Part shown: positions 26,778-35,341 of the stretch, in pieces | Layout: every line of letters starts with the position of its first letter | Numbering within the stretch: position 1 is the first letter of the stretch | Origin: Streptomyces avermitilis MA-4680 = NBRC 14893 | GTDB taxonomy: Bacteria > Actinomycetota > Actinomycetes > Streptomycetales > Streptomycetaceae | Assembly: GCF_000009765.2 (NCBI RefSeq) | Contig: NC_003155.5 | Location: forward strand, 7,192,001 to 7,256,000 | Length of the DNA stretch: 64,000 nt | Reading direction: 5' to 3' | Program-made: the position numbers and the translations under genes | Notes under the pieces: generated by a model | Databases searched by the model: none | Told to the model about the DNA's origin: nothing | The model's input: the letters and a program-made list of their open reading frames with translations, nothing else

Positions 26778-27431
26778 TCAGCGGCCCTGGTCCAAATAGG
26801 CGAGTACGGCCAGCACGCGCCGATTGTCGTCATCCGAGACCTCAAGCCCCAGTTTCGCGAAGATGTTGGAGGTATGTTTGGCGATCGCCCTTTCCGTGAC
26901 CACGAGTTGGCCCGCGATCGCCGCGTTCGACCGCCCCTGCGCCATCAGTTCGAGCACTTCCAGTTCGCGTGCGGTCAGCCGGCCAAGAGGCTTGCTGCCG
27001 GCCGAACGCCGCGACAGCAGCTGCTGGATCACCTGCGGATCCATCGCGGTGCCGCCCGCCGCGACCCGGCGTACGGCGTCGATGAACTGCTCCGCGTCGA
27101 ACACCCGGTCCTTCAGCAGATACCCGACCCCGCCCGTCCCGTCCGCGAGCAGCTCCCGCGCGTACAACTGCTCGACGTGCTGCGAGAGGACGAGCACCGG
27201 CAGCCCGGGTCTGTCCCGGCGGGCCTGGAGCGCGCACTGCAACCCCTCGTCCGTGTGCGAGGGCGGCAGCCGTACGTCGACCACCGCCACGTCCGGGGTC
27301 AACTCGGCCAGCGCCCGGGTGAGTTCGGGGCCGCTCTCCACCGCGGCGGCGATCTCGAAGTCGTACGCCTCCAGCAGCCGGACCAGTCCGTCGCGCAGCA
27401 GGAAGAGGTCTTCGGCTAGGACAACTCGCAC
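26778..27431 (-). CDS. NarL/LuxR-type response regulator
   Basis: The protein has 217 residues. The receiver has AEDLFLLRDGL at the start, the phospho-acceptor Asp in VAVVDVRLPPSHTDEG (about residue 51) and Lys in YLLKDRVFDAEQF. The C-terminal LuxR helix-turn-helix reads LTARELEVLELMAQGRSNAA followed by IAKHTSNIFAKLGL. It should be phosphorylated by the kinase encoded immediately upstream, with which it overlaps by 16 bases. GGAG stands a few bases before the GTG start. It differs from many relatives in its short linker. Targets are unknown. Confidence 0.93.
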   Translation of the reverse strand: MRVVLAEDLFLLRDGLVRLLEAYDFEIAAAVESGPELTRALAELTPDVAVVDVRLPPSHTDEGLQCALQARRDRPGLPVLVLSQHVEQLYARELLADGTGGVGYLLKDRVFDAEQFIDAVRRVAAGGTAMDPQVIQQLLSRRSAGSKPLGRLTARELEVLELMAQGRSNAAIAGQLVVTERAIAKHTSNIFAKLGLEVSDDDNRRVLAVLAYLDQGR

Positions 27432-28696
27432 GGTATCTCCAGGCTGACCATGGTGGGGCCGCCCGCGGGGCTGCTGACGGCCAGGACGCCGTCGAATGTA
27501 CCCAGCCGCCGCTCGATCCCGGCCAGGCCCGAACCCGTGCCGATCCGCGCGCCGCCCCTGCCGTTGTCGGTGACCGCGATCCGCAGCATGCCGTCGCTGT
27601 GCCGGAGGTCGATCCAGACGCGGTCGGCCCCCGCGTGCTTGACGGCGTTGGTGAGCACCTCGCTGACGGCGAAGTAGGCGGCCGACTCGACGGGCGCGGC
27701 CGCGCGTCGGCCGTCGAAGTCGACGTTCACCTCGCTCGCGATCGGGACGCGCAGCGCCAACGCCCGTACCGCGTCACCGAGTCCACGCTCGGCGAGCACG
27801 GGCGGATGGATGCCGCGCACGAGGTCGCGCAGCTCGGTGAGCGCGTCGGCGGACGACTTGCGGGCCCGGGCGAGCAGTTCCCTCGCCTTCGCCGGGTCCT
27901 TCTCGATCAGCGCCTCGATCGTCCCCAGGTCCATGCCCATCGCGACGAGCCGCGCCTGCGCCCCGTCGTGCAGGTCCCGCTCGATGCGCCGCAGTTCGGC
28001 GGCGGAGGTGTCGACGGCGGCACGCCGGGTCTCGGTCAACACCCGGACGCGCTCGGCGAGTTCGCCCTGGCCGGGGGCGAGCACGGCCCGGGTGAGCAGG
28101 AAGTGCACACGCAGCAGGGACGGGGTGAGGTGGTACGAGGCGACCAGGAAGACGACGCCGAGGGCGCCGGCGGCGAGCGCGGAGGCCTGCCCGGAGACCG
28201 GTACGAAGGCGTACCACCACCCGATGTACGTACCGTCGGTGAAGACCCGCCACAGCCCGGCCGCCAGAGCGAACCCCTCCAGCGGGTAGAAGAGCAGCGC
28301 GGCGGGCAGGAGCGCGGTCACGAATCCGGCGGTCATGTCGACCTGGAGCCATATGAGGTCCCGCCAGGTGGCGCGGTCACTGAGCAGCCGGAAACACCGG
28401 CCCCACGGGTTGGCGTCCACGGGGACGGGCCGGTATCCGGACGGAATCCGCACCCCGCACCACTCGGCGGCCACCACCCGCCGCCAGTCGGCGAAGCCGC
28501 GCACACCGGCCAGCACCCAGGGCGTGGTGACGATCCCGACCCCGAGGGGCACCAGGAGAAGGGAAACGACGGCCAGTACGTAGAGGACGAGGGCGCCGGG
28601 GAGCCCGACCACGGCCAGCACGAGGGCCCTCGTCCCGTCGCGTACGACGCCCCGCGCCCTCGTCGCCATGCCGCTGCCGCCGCTGCTGATCTCCAT
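27416..28696 (-). CDS. Two-component sensor histidine kinase (HisKA_3 type)
   Basis: The protein has 426 residues. Its N-terminal half carries four or more membrane spans (LALVLAVVGLPGALVLYVLA through GALGVVFLVASYHLTPSL), in the actinobacterial sensor arrangement. The dimerisation helix has the phospho-accepting His in RRIERDLHDGAQARLVAMG. The ATPase domain shows SEVLTNAVKHAGA and the G-boxes DNGRGGARIGTGSGLAGI. Its stop lies inside the start of the response-regulator gene, so the pair is translationally coupled. The ligand sensed is not evident. TGGGGA precedes the ATG. Confidence 0.92.
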   Translation of the reverse strand: MEISSGGSGMATRARGVVRDGTRALVLAVVGLPGALVLYVLAVVSLLLVPLGVGIVTTPWVLAGVRGFADWRRVVAAEWCGVRIPSGYRPVPVDANPWGRCFRLLSDRATWRDLIWLQVDMTAGFVTALLPAALLFYPLEGFALAAGLWRVFTDGTYIGWWYAFVPVSGQASALAAGALGVVFLVASYHLTPSLLRVHFLLTRAVLAPGQGELAERVRVLTETRRAAVDTSAAELRRIERDLHDGAQARLVAMGMDLGTIEALIEKDPAKARELLARARKSSADALTELRDLVRGIHPPVLAERGLGDAVRALALRVPIASEVNVDFDGRRAAAPVESAAYFAVSEVLTNAVKHAGADRVWIDLRHSDGMLRIAVTDNGRGGARIGTGSGLAGIERRLGTFDGVLAVSSPAGGPTMVSLEIPCELS

Positions 28697-28795
28697 GTCC
28701 CCAGTCTCACCGAGCGGCCGCCCAGGGTCACTGGGCCGGGCACCCGGGCGGGGGGTGGGGTCAGGTGCACCCCTGGCGTCCCCCGCCGCCGACGC

Positions 28796-29806
28796 TCACA
28801 CCCCGAGCACCTTCGCCTCCACCTCGGGGTCGAGGCCCACGGGGGGCCGGTCGGGCCGCCCGGGGGCGACGCCGCCGATGTCCTGGAGCCAGGCCCAGGT
28901 GTCGGCCACCGTTTCGGCGACCGGCCGGCAGCGCAGCCCGTCCCGCAGCGCCCGGGACACATCGGCACTGTGCAGAGCGGCGTGCCCCTCGCTCTTCGGC
29001 GGCGCCCACACCGGCAACTGCGTCCACGGCTCGATCCCCGCATCGAGGATCACCTCGGGGTCGGTCCACCTGAGCTCGGCCGCACCGCCCGTCACCCGCA
29101 CGCACGCGTCGAGCAGTTCGCCCGTCGTCGTGTGCCCCTGCGGGCTGATGAGGTTGTACGCCCCGTTCAGTCCGCGCTCCGCCGCCCCCAGAGTCCACTC
29201 GGCGAGGTCGCGCACATCGACGTACTGGAGCGGAAGCTCCCGCGGCCCGGGCGCGAGGACCGGCCCGCCGCGGGCCGTCCGGGTGAGCCACCACGGCAGC
29301 CGGCCGATGTTCTCGTACGGCCCGAGGATCAGCCCGGACCGCACGAGCAGTGAACGCTCCGCGCCGAACGCGTCGAGCGTGGCCAGCTCCCCGCCCCGCT
29401 TGTCGCGCGCGTAGTCGGTCTGCTCCGCGTCCGCGGACGCGTCCGCCACGAGGGGTGCCTCTTCCGTGTATCCGGCGGCCGGCGGCCACGCGTACACGGA
29501 GCAGCTCGACACATACACATAACGCCGGGCCGCGCCGGCCAGCAGTCGCGCGGTGTCCCGCACGGCCCGCGGCGCAGCCGACCAGGTGTCGACGACGACG
29601 TCCCACTCCTGTGCGCCCCCCGCCACGGCCTCGGCGAGCGCGGCGAGCCCGTCCGGTGCGGTGCGGTCACCGATCAACGACCGCACACCGGGCGGGGGTT
29701 GGTGCCGTCCCCGGTGGAAGACGGTCACCTCCCAGCCCCGCCCGAGAGCCGCCTCGACCATGGCGCGTCCCACGAACTCGGTACCACCCAGCATCAGAAG
29801 TCTCAT
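28796..29806 (-). CDS. NAD-dependent epimerase/dehydratase family protein (SDR fold)
   Basis: The protein has 336 residues. The N-terminal Rossmann motif is LLMLGGTEFVGRAMVEAAL and the tail contains RPVAETVADTWAWLQDIGG, as in a set of actinobacterial proteins annotated as NAD-dependent epimerases or reductases. The usual SDR Tyr may be the one in VYVSSCSVYAWPP followed by the Lys of YARDKRGGE. The substrate is unknown; there is no sugar-nucleotide cluster nearby. The ATG at 29806 and a GTG at 29815 are both possible. Confidence 0.82.
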   Translation of the reverse strand: MRLLMLGGTEFVGRAMVEAALGRGWEVTVFHRGRHQPPPGVRSLIGDRTAPDGLAALAEAVAGGAQEWDVVVDTWSAAPRAVRDTARLLAGAARRYVYVSSCSVYAWPPAAGYTEEAPLVADASADAEQTDYARDKRGGELATLDAFGAERSLLVRSGLILGPYENIGRLPWWLTRTARGGPVLAPGPRELPLQYVDVRDLAEWTLGAAERGLNGAYNLISPQGHTTTGELLDACVRVTGGAAELRWTDPEVILDAGIEPWTQLPVWAPPKSEGHAALHSADVSRALRDGLRCRPVAETVADTWAWLQDIGGVAPGRPDRPPVGLDPEVEAKVLGV

Positions 29807-29887
29807 GCCGACCACTCTGCCCGCGGGACCGGCGGGGCGGAACGGAAATCTGCTGACAGAAGATCCGCCGCGTGGTGCGGGAGCGGC

Positions 29888-30472
29888 TCAGCGACCCGTC
29901 GGCGGCGTGTACTTGTAGCCGACCCGCCGCACCGTCTGGATCGTCTGCCGGTGATCGGCCCCGAGCTTGCGCCGCAGCCGGGCGATGTGGACGTCCACGG
30001 TCCGCCCGTCGCCCACATGCCCGTATCCCCACACCGTGGTGACCAGCTGGTCGCGGGTGTGCACCCGGTGCGGATGCGCGACGAGATGCGCGAGCAGCTC
30101 GAACTCCAGGTAGGTGAGGTCGAGCGGCTGTCCGTCGACCTCGGCGGTGCGCTGCACGGTGTCGACGCGGATCAGCGGGCCGTCGCCGGCGGTGAGGTCG
30201 CTCGCCTCGGGCTGGTCCGGCACGGCGACCGGCAGCACGGTCTGCTGGTCGGCCGGGACGAGCACCAGATAGCCGATCATCGGCGGCTGGCCCGGCAGCG
30301 TGGGCAGGGTGTGCTGGGGCGCGGGCAGCCAGGTGGCGCCCGGCGGCAGGAAGTCGGCGACGTCCACCACCTCGTCCCGGTCGACGGCACGCAGTCGGTG
30401 CCGTGCCGAGCCCGGGGACGGTGCGGGGGAGGGGACGGTCGCGACGGACGAGAAGGAACGGGTGTTCGCCAT
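29888..30472 (-). CDS. Winged-helix (OmpR-type) DNA-binding protein without a receiver domain
   Basis: The protein has 194 residues. The C-terminal half is a clear Trans_reg_C domain: VDGQPLDLTYLEFELLAHLV, RVHTRDQLVTTVWGYGHVG, then TVDVHIARLRRKLG and TIQTVRRVGYKYTPP. The first 95 residues do not contain an acidic pocket or phospho-acceptor Asp; they are Pro-rich and then GYLVLVPADQQTVLPVAVP. So it probably acts as an orphan, phosphorylation-independent regulator. Similar receiver-less proteins are common in Streptomyces. The start codon at 30472 has a weak ribosome site. The gene has a 330-base upstream region and may be autoregulated. Confidence 0.85.
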   Translation of the reverse strand: MANTRSFSSVATVPSPAPSPGSARHRLRAVDRDEVVDVADFLPPGATWLPAPQHTLPTLPGQPPMIGYLVLVPADQQTVLPVAVPDQPEASDLTAGDGPLIRVDTVQRTAEVDGQPLDLTYLEFELLAHLVAHPHRVHTRDQLVTTVWGYGHVGDGRTVDVHIARLRRKLGADHRQTIQTVRRVGYKYTPPTGR

Positions 30473-30802
30473 GAGAGGTCAGCTCTTTCGCGCGAGGAGT
30501 TCGTCGGGAAGGCCGACGACCGCGAGTTCGTGGTCGGGGTCGTCGAGGACGTACGTCGTGCGCGCTGGCCGAAGGCCGGAGGTGTACGGCTTTAAAGGGC
30601 CGGCGCGTTCATCGCGCGACAACACACCCGGTCGAAGTCGTGGTGCTGACGGGAAGGCCAGAAGGGCTCGAGGTCGTGGCGACCTGTCGCGGTGTACTTC
30701 TGGAAGCTGGCCATACTCCCATTGAAGCAGACACCGGGCCCGGGCAGGAGACTCCTCTCACTGCTTGGACGCTTCCTTGGTGTGAAGTTGACGTTGCGCA
30801 CC
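30473..30802. other. Upstream region of the orphan winged-helix gene; no gene seen
   Basis: No credible coding frame is present. A perfect 10-base palindrome gacgtacgtc lies at 30548-30557 and a tttaaag run at 30591-30597, both suitable for a promoter or operator of the leftward gene. A small dyad ggtcg-tgg-cgacc lies near 30670-30685. I see no clear terminator for the gene to the right. Confidence 0.4.
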
Positions 30803-31723
30803 TCAACCGACCAGCCGTCTTTGCCAGGTCAGCGGCGTGAGGGAGATCGCCTTGTCCGGGGAGGCGTCCCACTGTGCGGACAGCCCCGCCGCGGTGAGCG
30901 CGGCCACGACCTCGTGTCCCACGGCCACCGTGGTCTGCTCGGCTCCGTCGAACCCGCCGTAGTAGAGCGTGAGTCCGTACCCGTCGGCGGCGTGCTCCGT
31001 GACCTGCTGGTGGAAGAAGACGAAGCCCCGGGCGTCCTCGCGCTCCGCGCCTATCTCCGCCATGCCGCAGCCCCGGCAGCACGCGAAGTTCTCCCGGGCC
31101 GTGATCCCGCTCGCCTCCAGCGCCGCGAAGGCGAGGGCGAGCCGCTCGGGGTCGGTGACGCCCTCCCAGGTCTCCTGCTCGGCCAGCCGCTCCAGCCACA
31201 GCCGGTCCACCAACCGCCGGGCCTGGGCCTTCGACACCGGCCGGTCGCCCCCGTCGACGAGGTACTCCTCGGCGATCTCGGCCAGCACCTTCCGGTCGTC
31301 GTAGCCGCAGCGCAGCCGGGTCCGCACGCGGTCCTCGACCTTGCCCCGCACGTCGTCCGCAAGCTCGGGCACCTCTTCCTGCGGCCCGAGGTCGACCGGC
31401 TCCCAGGTGACGCCCGCGTCCCAGGCCGCCTCCTGCCGCGCCCAGCCGGTCAGGAGGTCCGCCACCCGATCCGGGTCCGTGAGGTCCGTACCGAAGAACG
31501 CGTCCTCGGTGAGCCGGTGCTCCAGCCGGTAGTCGCCGCCCTCCTCGTGCCACACCTGGGCGAACACATCCGGGATGTCCGGTATCCGCTGCACCACCAG
31601 CCAGCGGTCGCCGGCCGTGCCGATCCGCCCCACCAGCTCCCGCAGCCGCTCCGCCGAAATGCGCGCGTGCCGCTGCCAGTTCTCCGTCTCGACCTTGATG
31701 GCGAGGGCGCCGTCGATCTCCAT
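30803..31723 (-). CDS. Conserved protein with DUF6891-like domain
   Basis: The protein has 306 residues, is acidic and has no signal peptide or membrane span. The second half (RVRTRLRCGYDDRKVLAEIA, NFACCRGCGMAEIGAERED, GFVFFHQQVTEHAADGYGL, LYYGGF, HEVVAALTAAG) matches my memory of the DUF6891 family, with a CCRGC cysteine cluster that might bind metal. The function is not known. The ATG is preceded by GGTGGGG. It lies upstream of and in the same direction as the winged-helix gene, but far from it. The glnII terminator stands between its start and glnII. Confidence 0.72.
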   Translation of the reverse strand: MEIDGALAIKVETENWQRHARISAERLRELVGRIGTAGDRWLVVQRIPDIPDVFAQVWHEEGGDYRLEHRLTEDAFFGTDLTDPDRVADLLTGWARQEAAWDAGVTWEPVDLGPQEEVPELADDVRGKVEDRVRTRLRCGYDDRKVLAEIAEEYLVDGGDRPVSKAQARRLVDRLWLERLAEQETWEGVTDPERLALAFAALEASGITARENFACCRGCGMAEIGAEREDARGFVFFHQQVTEHAADGYGLTLYYGGFDGAEQTTVAVGHEVVAALTAAGLSAQWDASPDKAISLTPLTWQRRLVG

Positions 31724-31755
31724 GTCCCCACCATGGCACGCGCCACTGACAACGC

Positions 31756-31790
31756 GAGGGGGCGCCCACCGCGACGGTGGACGCCCCCTC
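31756..31790 (-). terminator. Terminator of glnII
   Basis: gagggggcg at 31756-31764 pairs with cgccccctc at 31782-31790, and inside it ccaccg pairs with cggtgg around CGA. It lies 19 bases beyond the glnII stop codon. Confidence 0.85.
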
Positions 31791-31808
31791 CCGGAGCCGG
31801 TGTGCGGA

Positions 31809-32837
31809 TCAGACCTGGCCGGCCTTCTCCAGGGCGGAGCAGCAGGTGTCGACGAGCAGACGCGTCACGACGTACGGGTCGACGTTGGCGTTCGGACGGC
31901 GGTCCTCGATGTAGCCCTTGCCGTCCTTCTCGACCTGCCACGGGATACGGACCGAGGCGCCACGGTTCGAGACGCCGTACGAGTACTCGTTCCACGGGGC
32001 GGTCTCGTGCAGGCCCGTCAGGCGGTCGTCGATGCCCGCGCCGTAGTTCTTGACGTGGTCGAGCGGCTTGGAGCCCTCGCCCAGCGACTCGCACGCGGTG
32101 ATGATCGCGTCGTAGCCCTCGCGCATCGCCTTCGTGGAGAAGTTGGTGTGCGCGCCCGCGCCGTTCCAGTCGCCCTTCACCGGCTTCGGGTCCAGCGTCG
32201 CGGAGACGCCGAAGTCCTCGGCGGTGCGGTAGAGCAGCCAGCGGGCCACCCACAGCTGGTCGGAGACCTCGAGCGGCGCCAGCGGGCCGACCTGGAACTC
32301 CCACTGGCCGGGCATGACCTCGGCGTTGATGCCGGAGATGCCCAGACCCGCCTTGAGGCAGTTCTCCAGGTGCGCCTCGACGACGTCACGGCCGAAGATC
32401 TCGTCCGAGCCGACACCGCAGTAGTAGCCGCCCTGCGCGGCCGGGAAGCCGCCCTCGGGGAAGCCCAGCGGGCGCGAGCCCTTGAAGAAGGTGTACTCCT
32501 GCTCGATGCCGAAGATCGGCTCCTGGGCGCCGAACTTCTCCTCGACCTCGGCCAGCGTGGCACGCGTGTTGGACTCGTGCGGCGTCATGTCGATGTTCAG
32601 GACCTCGCACATGACGAGGACGTCGTCGCCGCCGCGGATCGGGTCCGGGTAGGTGGCGACCGGCTTGAGTACGCGGTCGGAGGCGTGCCCCTCGGCCTGG
32701 TTCGTGGAGGACCCGTCGAAGCCCCAGATCGGCAGCTCGGCACCCTTGGCATCGTCCGCCAGGATCTTCGTCTTCGAACGGAGCTTGGCCGTCGGCTCGG
32801 TGCCGTCGATCCAGATGTACTCAGCCTTGAAGGTCAC
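31809..32837 (-). CDS. glnII: Glutamine synthetase type II (eukaryote-like, GSII)
   Basis: The protein has 342 residues, the length typical of octameric or decameric eukaryote-like glutamine synthetase, which makes glutamine from glutamate, ammonia and ATP. Visible signatures are KAEYIWIDGTEP, LPIWGFDGSSTNQAEGHASD, FGIEQEYTFFKG, GINAEVMPGQWEFQVGP, KPVKGDWNGAGAHTNFSTKAMRE and the ASVRIPWQV block. There is no adenylylation site, as expected. The GTG at 32837 is chosen because AAGGATG stands eight bases upstream and the protein then starts MTFKAEY as in relatives; upstream in-frame codons would give an extension unlike protein. A GlnR box lies 100-135 bases upstream, so it should be induced by nitrogen limitation. 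Confidence 0.96.
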   Translation of the reverse strand: MTFKAEYIWIDGTEPTAKLRSKTKILADDAKGAELPIWGFDGSSTNQAEGHASDRVLKPVATYPDPIRGGDDVLVMCEVLNIDMTPHESNTRATLAEVEEKFGAQEPIFGIEQEYTFFKGSRPLGFPEGGFPAAQGGYYCGVGSDEIFGRDVVEAHLENCLKAGLGISGINAEVMPGQWEFQVGPLAPLEVSDQLWVARWLLYRTAEDFGVSATLDPKPVKGDWNGAGAHTNFSTKAMREGYDAIITACESLGEGSKPLDHVKNYGAGIDDRLTGLHETAPWNEYSYGVSNRGASVRIPWQVEKDGKGYIEDRRPNANVDPYVVTRLLVDTCCSALEKAGQV

Positions 32838-32935
32838 GGGCCACATCCTTCGGGGTGTGTCTGTAGGCGCACTGCGGGTGCTGCGGCGCTGCGGCTGGGG
32901 CGCCGCGGGAGATGCCGGAAGCCTGTCAACAGGCG

Positions 32936-32973
32936 ATTTCCCGACCATTGCCCGAATGTGAACCCCGTGTTAC
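32936..32973 (-). promoter_or_regulatory. GlnR operator of glnII
   Basis: Read on the minus strand there are four 5-base half-sites, gtaac, ttcac, gcaat and gaaat, each separated by exactly six bases (32969-32973, 32958-32962, 32947-32951, 32936-32940). This is the a-b-a-b pattern of the Streptomyces GlnR box (gTnAC-n6-GaAAC repeated). The first and fourth half-sites match best. Confidence 0.85.
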
Positions 32974-33258
32974 CTGGGGCCTCTGTGCTGCGGCTCACCC
33001 GCTGAGAGGGCCCGCGGCGGTGTTCGCACCCGCTATCGCGTCCCGGTGGCCCGGACCGTGTTCCGTCCGCTCCCGGGGGAGACGACTCGTATGCGATGGG
33101 TTTGCGCGAGGCGGACGTCACCCGGCGCCGAACGCCGCGGTCCACACCCCCGTGCGGGAGCCGGCCGCGGTGCGGGGGATTACGTGCCCCCCGGAGTCCG
33201 GCGCGCTCCGCGCACTCGGCACGAAGGTCCCGCTGCTCCCGGCCGGAAGCAGCAGGAC
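32974..33258. other. Rest of the long glnII upstream interval
   Basis: Between the GlnR box and the palindromic repeat there is no credible gene; possible frames are arginine- and proline-rich and have no ribosome sites. I see no distinct promoter or repeat in it beyond GC-rich sequence. Confidence 0.4.
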
Positions 33259-33318
33259 TTCCCTCGAGTTCTCGGCTTCCCTCAAGCTCTCGGCTTCGCT
33301 CGAGCAAGGGGACCCCCC
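33259..33318. repeat. Dispersed extragenic palindrome, copy D (extended)
   Basis: Three partial reiterations of (c)tctcggcttc(c/g)ct run from ttccctcgag through ctcggcttccctcaag to ctcggcttcgctcgagc, then aaggggacccccc. The last unit matches copy C at 6801-6840 closely. It lies between glnII and the secreted-protein gene. Confidence 0.6.
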
Positions 33319-33345
33319 GTCACCCACCGGGTGGTCGCCCGCGCC

Positions 33346-33379
33346 GCCGGGCCGGTGCCGCGTACGGCACCGGCCCGGC
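33346..33379 (-). terminator. Terminator of the secreted-protein gene
   Basis: gccgggccggtgccg (33346-33360) pairs perfectly with cggcaccggcccggc (33365-33379) around the tetraloop CGTA. It lies about 55 bases beyond the stop of the gene at 33433-34128. Confidence 0.85.
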
Positions 33380-33432
33380 TCGATCACCGGCCGACGGACT
33401 TCCTCAGCCGATGACTCCGATGGCGTCCGGGG

Positions 33433-34128
33433 TCACCCCACCTTCTCGATGACAGCCCGGCGGATCAGGAACTTGCCAGGCTCCCGGACCTGCTCGAAGG
33501 CCGCGTTGTTGAGCAGGGCGCAGCTGCCGGAGACCGAAGTGACCTCCACGGTCGTGGACTTGTTGTTGTCCAGGTTCGTGACCTTCAGCTTCGTGCCGGC
33601 CGGGAACTGGTTGCTGGACGCGGCCGGAGCGCCGCCCTCGCCGGAGAGCGTGACGGTCGAGCCCTTGCAGACCTGCTCCCCGGAGGCCGCGTTGCCGCCG
33701 GCGTTCTCCGCGGGCGCGGTGGCCGAGGCGTTGTCCGCGGGCGCGGTGGCGGCCTGCGAGGGCTGCGTGGCTTGGGAGTCCTGAGCCGACCCCCCGGCCG
33801 CAGCCGATCCGTCGGCCGCCTGAGCCGACTCTCCGACCTCGCAGCCGGACGCTTCCTGCTGGCGCTTGATCTCGGCGATGACGGCCTCGCGGTTGGCGAT
33901 CCGCGCCTCCGACTGCGCGTCCGGTTTGGCGCGCTGCCCGTCGATGAACTTCTGGTTGTTGCCGATCGCGGTGGCCAGACCCTGGCAGACCGTCGAGTTC
34001 GAGGCGTTCTGCACCGACGCCGCGTTCGACGTGGCGGCCAGGGCGAAGGCCCCGCCTCCGGCCACCGCAGCGGCGCTGAGCAGAAGCGCGAGCTTCTTCT
34101 TGGTGCTGAGAGTTCTCCTGCGCGACAT
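33433..34128 (-). CDS. Secreted protein of unknown function with low-complexity linker
   Basis: The protein has 231 residues. A Sec signal (MSRRRTLSTKKKLALLLSAA to about residue 35, cleaved near ATSNAA) is followed by a helical part with cysteines in STVCQGLATAIG and EASGCEVGES. An Ala/Ser/Gln/Pro-rich linker spans about 105-150, and the C-terminal domain (QVCKGSTVTLSGEGGAPAAS, FPAGTKLKVTNLDNNKSTTV, VSGSCALLNNAAFEQVREPG) looks like a small beta-barrel with a Cys pair. I do not recognise the family with certainty. GGAGGCG stands just before the ATG at 34128; a longer frame upstream is not supported. Confidence 0.78.
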   Translation of the reverse strand: MSRRRTLSTKKKLALLLSAAAVAGGGAFALAATSNAASVQNASNSTVCQGLATAIGNNQKFIDGQRAKPDAQSEARIANREAVIAEIKRQQEASGCEVGESAQAADGSAAAGGSAQDSQATQPSQAATAPADNASATAPAENAGGNAASGEQVCKGSTVTLSGEGGAPAASSNQFPAGTKLKVTNLDNNKSTTVEVTSVSGSCALLNNAAFEQVREPGKFLIRRAVIEKVG

Positions 34129-34253
34129 CCGCGCCTCCTGAGCGGTAGGGGAGCGTACGCCGCTATGTACGAGATGCCGAACGAGGTTACTCAGTGGTTT
34201 ACAGGAGTCAGCGACGTAACGTACGTCACAGGGATGGTGCGGAGGGCCTTCCG

Positions 34254-34613
34254 CTACCGGGACAAGGCATCCCGTACCGCCTCCTCCGTGCGTGCCACGA
34301 GCGCGGTGCCGTCGTCCGCGGTGATGATCGGCCGCTGAATGAGCTTGGGGTGCTCGGCGAGCGCCCGCACCCACTGGTCCCTCGAACCGGCGTCCCGGGC
34401 CCACTCCTTCACGCCGAGCTCCTTGGCGACGGCTTCCTCGGTCCGCGTGATGTCCCAGGGCTCGAGTCCGAGCCGCTGGAGCACGCCGCGGATCTCGTCC
34501 TCGCTCGGCACGTCCTCCAGGTAGCGCCGCACGGTGTACTCGGCGTCCTCCGCGTCGAGCAGGCTGAGGGCGCTGCGGCACTTCGAACAGGCGGGATTGA
34601 TCCAGATCTCCAT
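34254..34613 (-). CDS. ArsC/Spx-family thioredoxin-fold reductase
   Basis: The protein has 119 residues. The N-terminal active-site motif is INPACSKCRSAL with a CxxC at residues 9 and 12, followed by YTVRRYLEDVPSEDEI and the typical late LIQRPIITADDGTALVARTEE. The family contains glutaredoxin-dependent arsenate reductases and related redox proteins. No arsenic-resistance genes are nearby, so a general disulphide or oxidised-thiol role is as likely. The ribosome site is weak at the chosen ATG; the upstream in-frame region carries a promoter-like stretch and does not look coding. It is divergent from the small basic protein gene. Confidence 0.85.
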   Translation of the reverse strand: MEIWINPACSKCRSALSLLDAEDAEYTVRRYLEDVPSEDEIRGVLQRLGLEPWDITRTEEAVAKELGVKEWARDAGSRDQWVRALAEHPKLIQRPIITADDGTALVARTEEAVRDALSR

Positions 34614-34777
34614 GCCCACACGGTAACCGCCGTACCCCCTTGCGCCTGCGCCACAACCCACCCCAAAGCCCGTGTGGCCAGCGGCTTTTGTCAGTGCCGA
34701 GCGGTAGAATAGAAGCAGTGTTCGAGGGTGCCGCCGGAGGTTCCGGACGGTCCCCTGACCGCGACAGGAGGATGCCT

Positions 34778-35086
34778 GTGCCCGCTGCCGCACTGAAGCC
34801 GAAGCCGACCCAGTCCACATCCAGGAGGCCGGTCCCGCTGGACCTCCCGTACCAGCCCGTGGAAAAGCGCCCGCTGCCGCCGGGGCGCCCCCGCGAGTGG
34901 TACATGACCCACAACCGCCGCCTCAAGGCGATGCGCCTCGCCATCGCCCTGCTCGACTCCGGGGTGTACGTCCCGAACCAGGCGCGCAACGAGACGATCC
35001 GCAGCACGGCGGAGACCATCGGCGTCCACCCGCCGTCGGACACGACGTGCCACATGGTCCGCGCGCTGATCAGGTACAGCCGCTGA
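34778..35086 (+). CDS. Small basic conserved hypothetical protein
   Basis: The protein has 102 residues. It has a Pro/Lys-rich N-terminus (AAALKPKPTQSTSRRPVPLD), then LPPGRPREWYMTHNRRLK and a helical C-terminus (AMRLAIALLDSGVYVPNQAR, TIRSTAETIGVHPPSDTT) that could form a helix-turn-helix-like fold. I do not know its function. AGGAGG at 34766-34771 lies six bases before the GTG at 34778 and touches the in-frame ATG at 34772, so the GTG is preferred. A TAGAAT at 34705-34710, good for a -10 element, and a TTGTCA at 34688 lie upstream, although their spacing is too short to be used together. Confidence 0.75.
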   Translation: MPAAALKPKPTQSTSRRPVPLDLPYQPVEKRPLPPGRPREWYMTHNRRLKAMRLAIALLDSGVYVPNQARNETIRSTAETIGVHPPSDTTCHMVRALIRYSR

Positions 35087-35109
35087 GGTCCCGCGCCGAG
35101 CGCTGAGAT

Positions 35110-35152
35110 CCCGCGCCGGGCACCGCGTCTTCGACGGGGTGCCCGGCGCGGG
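35110..35152 (+). terminator. Terminator after the small basic protein gene
   Basis: cccgcgccgggcacc at 35110-35124 pairs perfectly with ggtgcccggcgcggg at 35138-35152, with an inner gtc/gac pairing around a TTC loop. It begins 24 bases after the stop. Confidence 0.88.
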
Positions 35153-35341
35153 CGTCGTGGGAGAAGGGGGCCGCGCCGGCCCCGTCGCCCGCCCGCCTCA
35201 CGACAACTCCCGCTCCAGCGGGGTCCGGAAGCGCGGCGTGCCCCGCGTCCGCCCCAGCCACGCTCCCACCCGTGCCGCCTTCGCCTCGATCGCCGCCAGG
35301 ACACGGTGTGCGCACTCTCGTGGCTCCGGCCCGCGCCGAAG

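Noticed and set aside
34180..34230. GlnR-like half-sites (gtaac, gtaaac) upstream of the secreted-protein gene
   Set aside because: The spacing does not fit the six-base a-b-a-b pattern and no GaAAC site is present.
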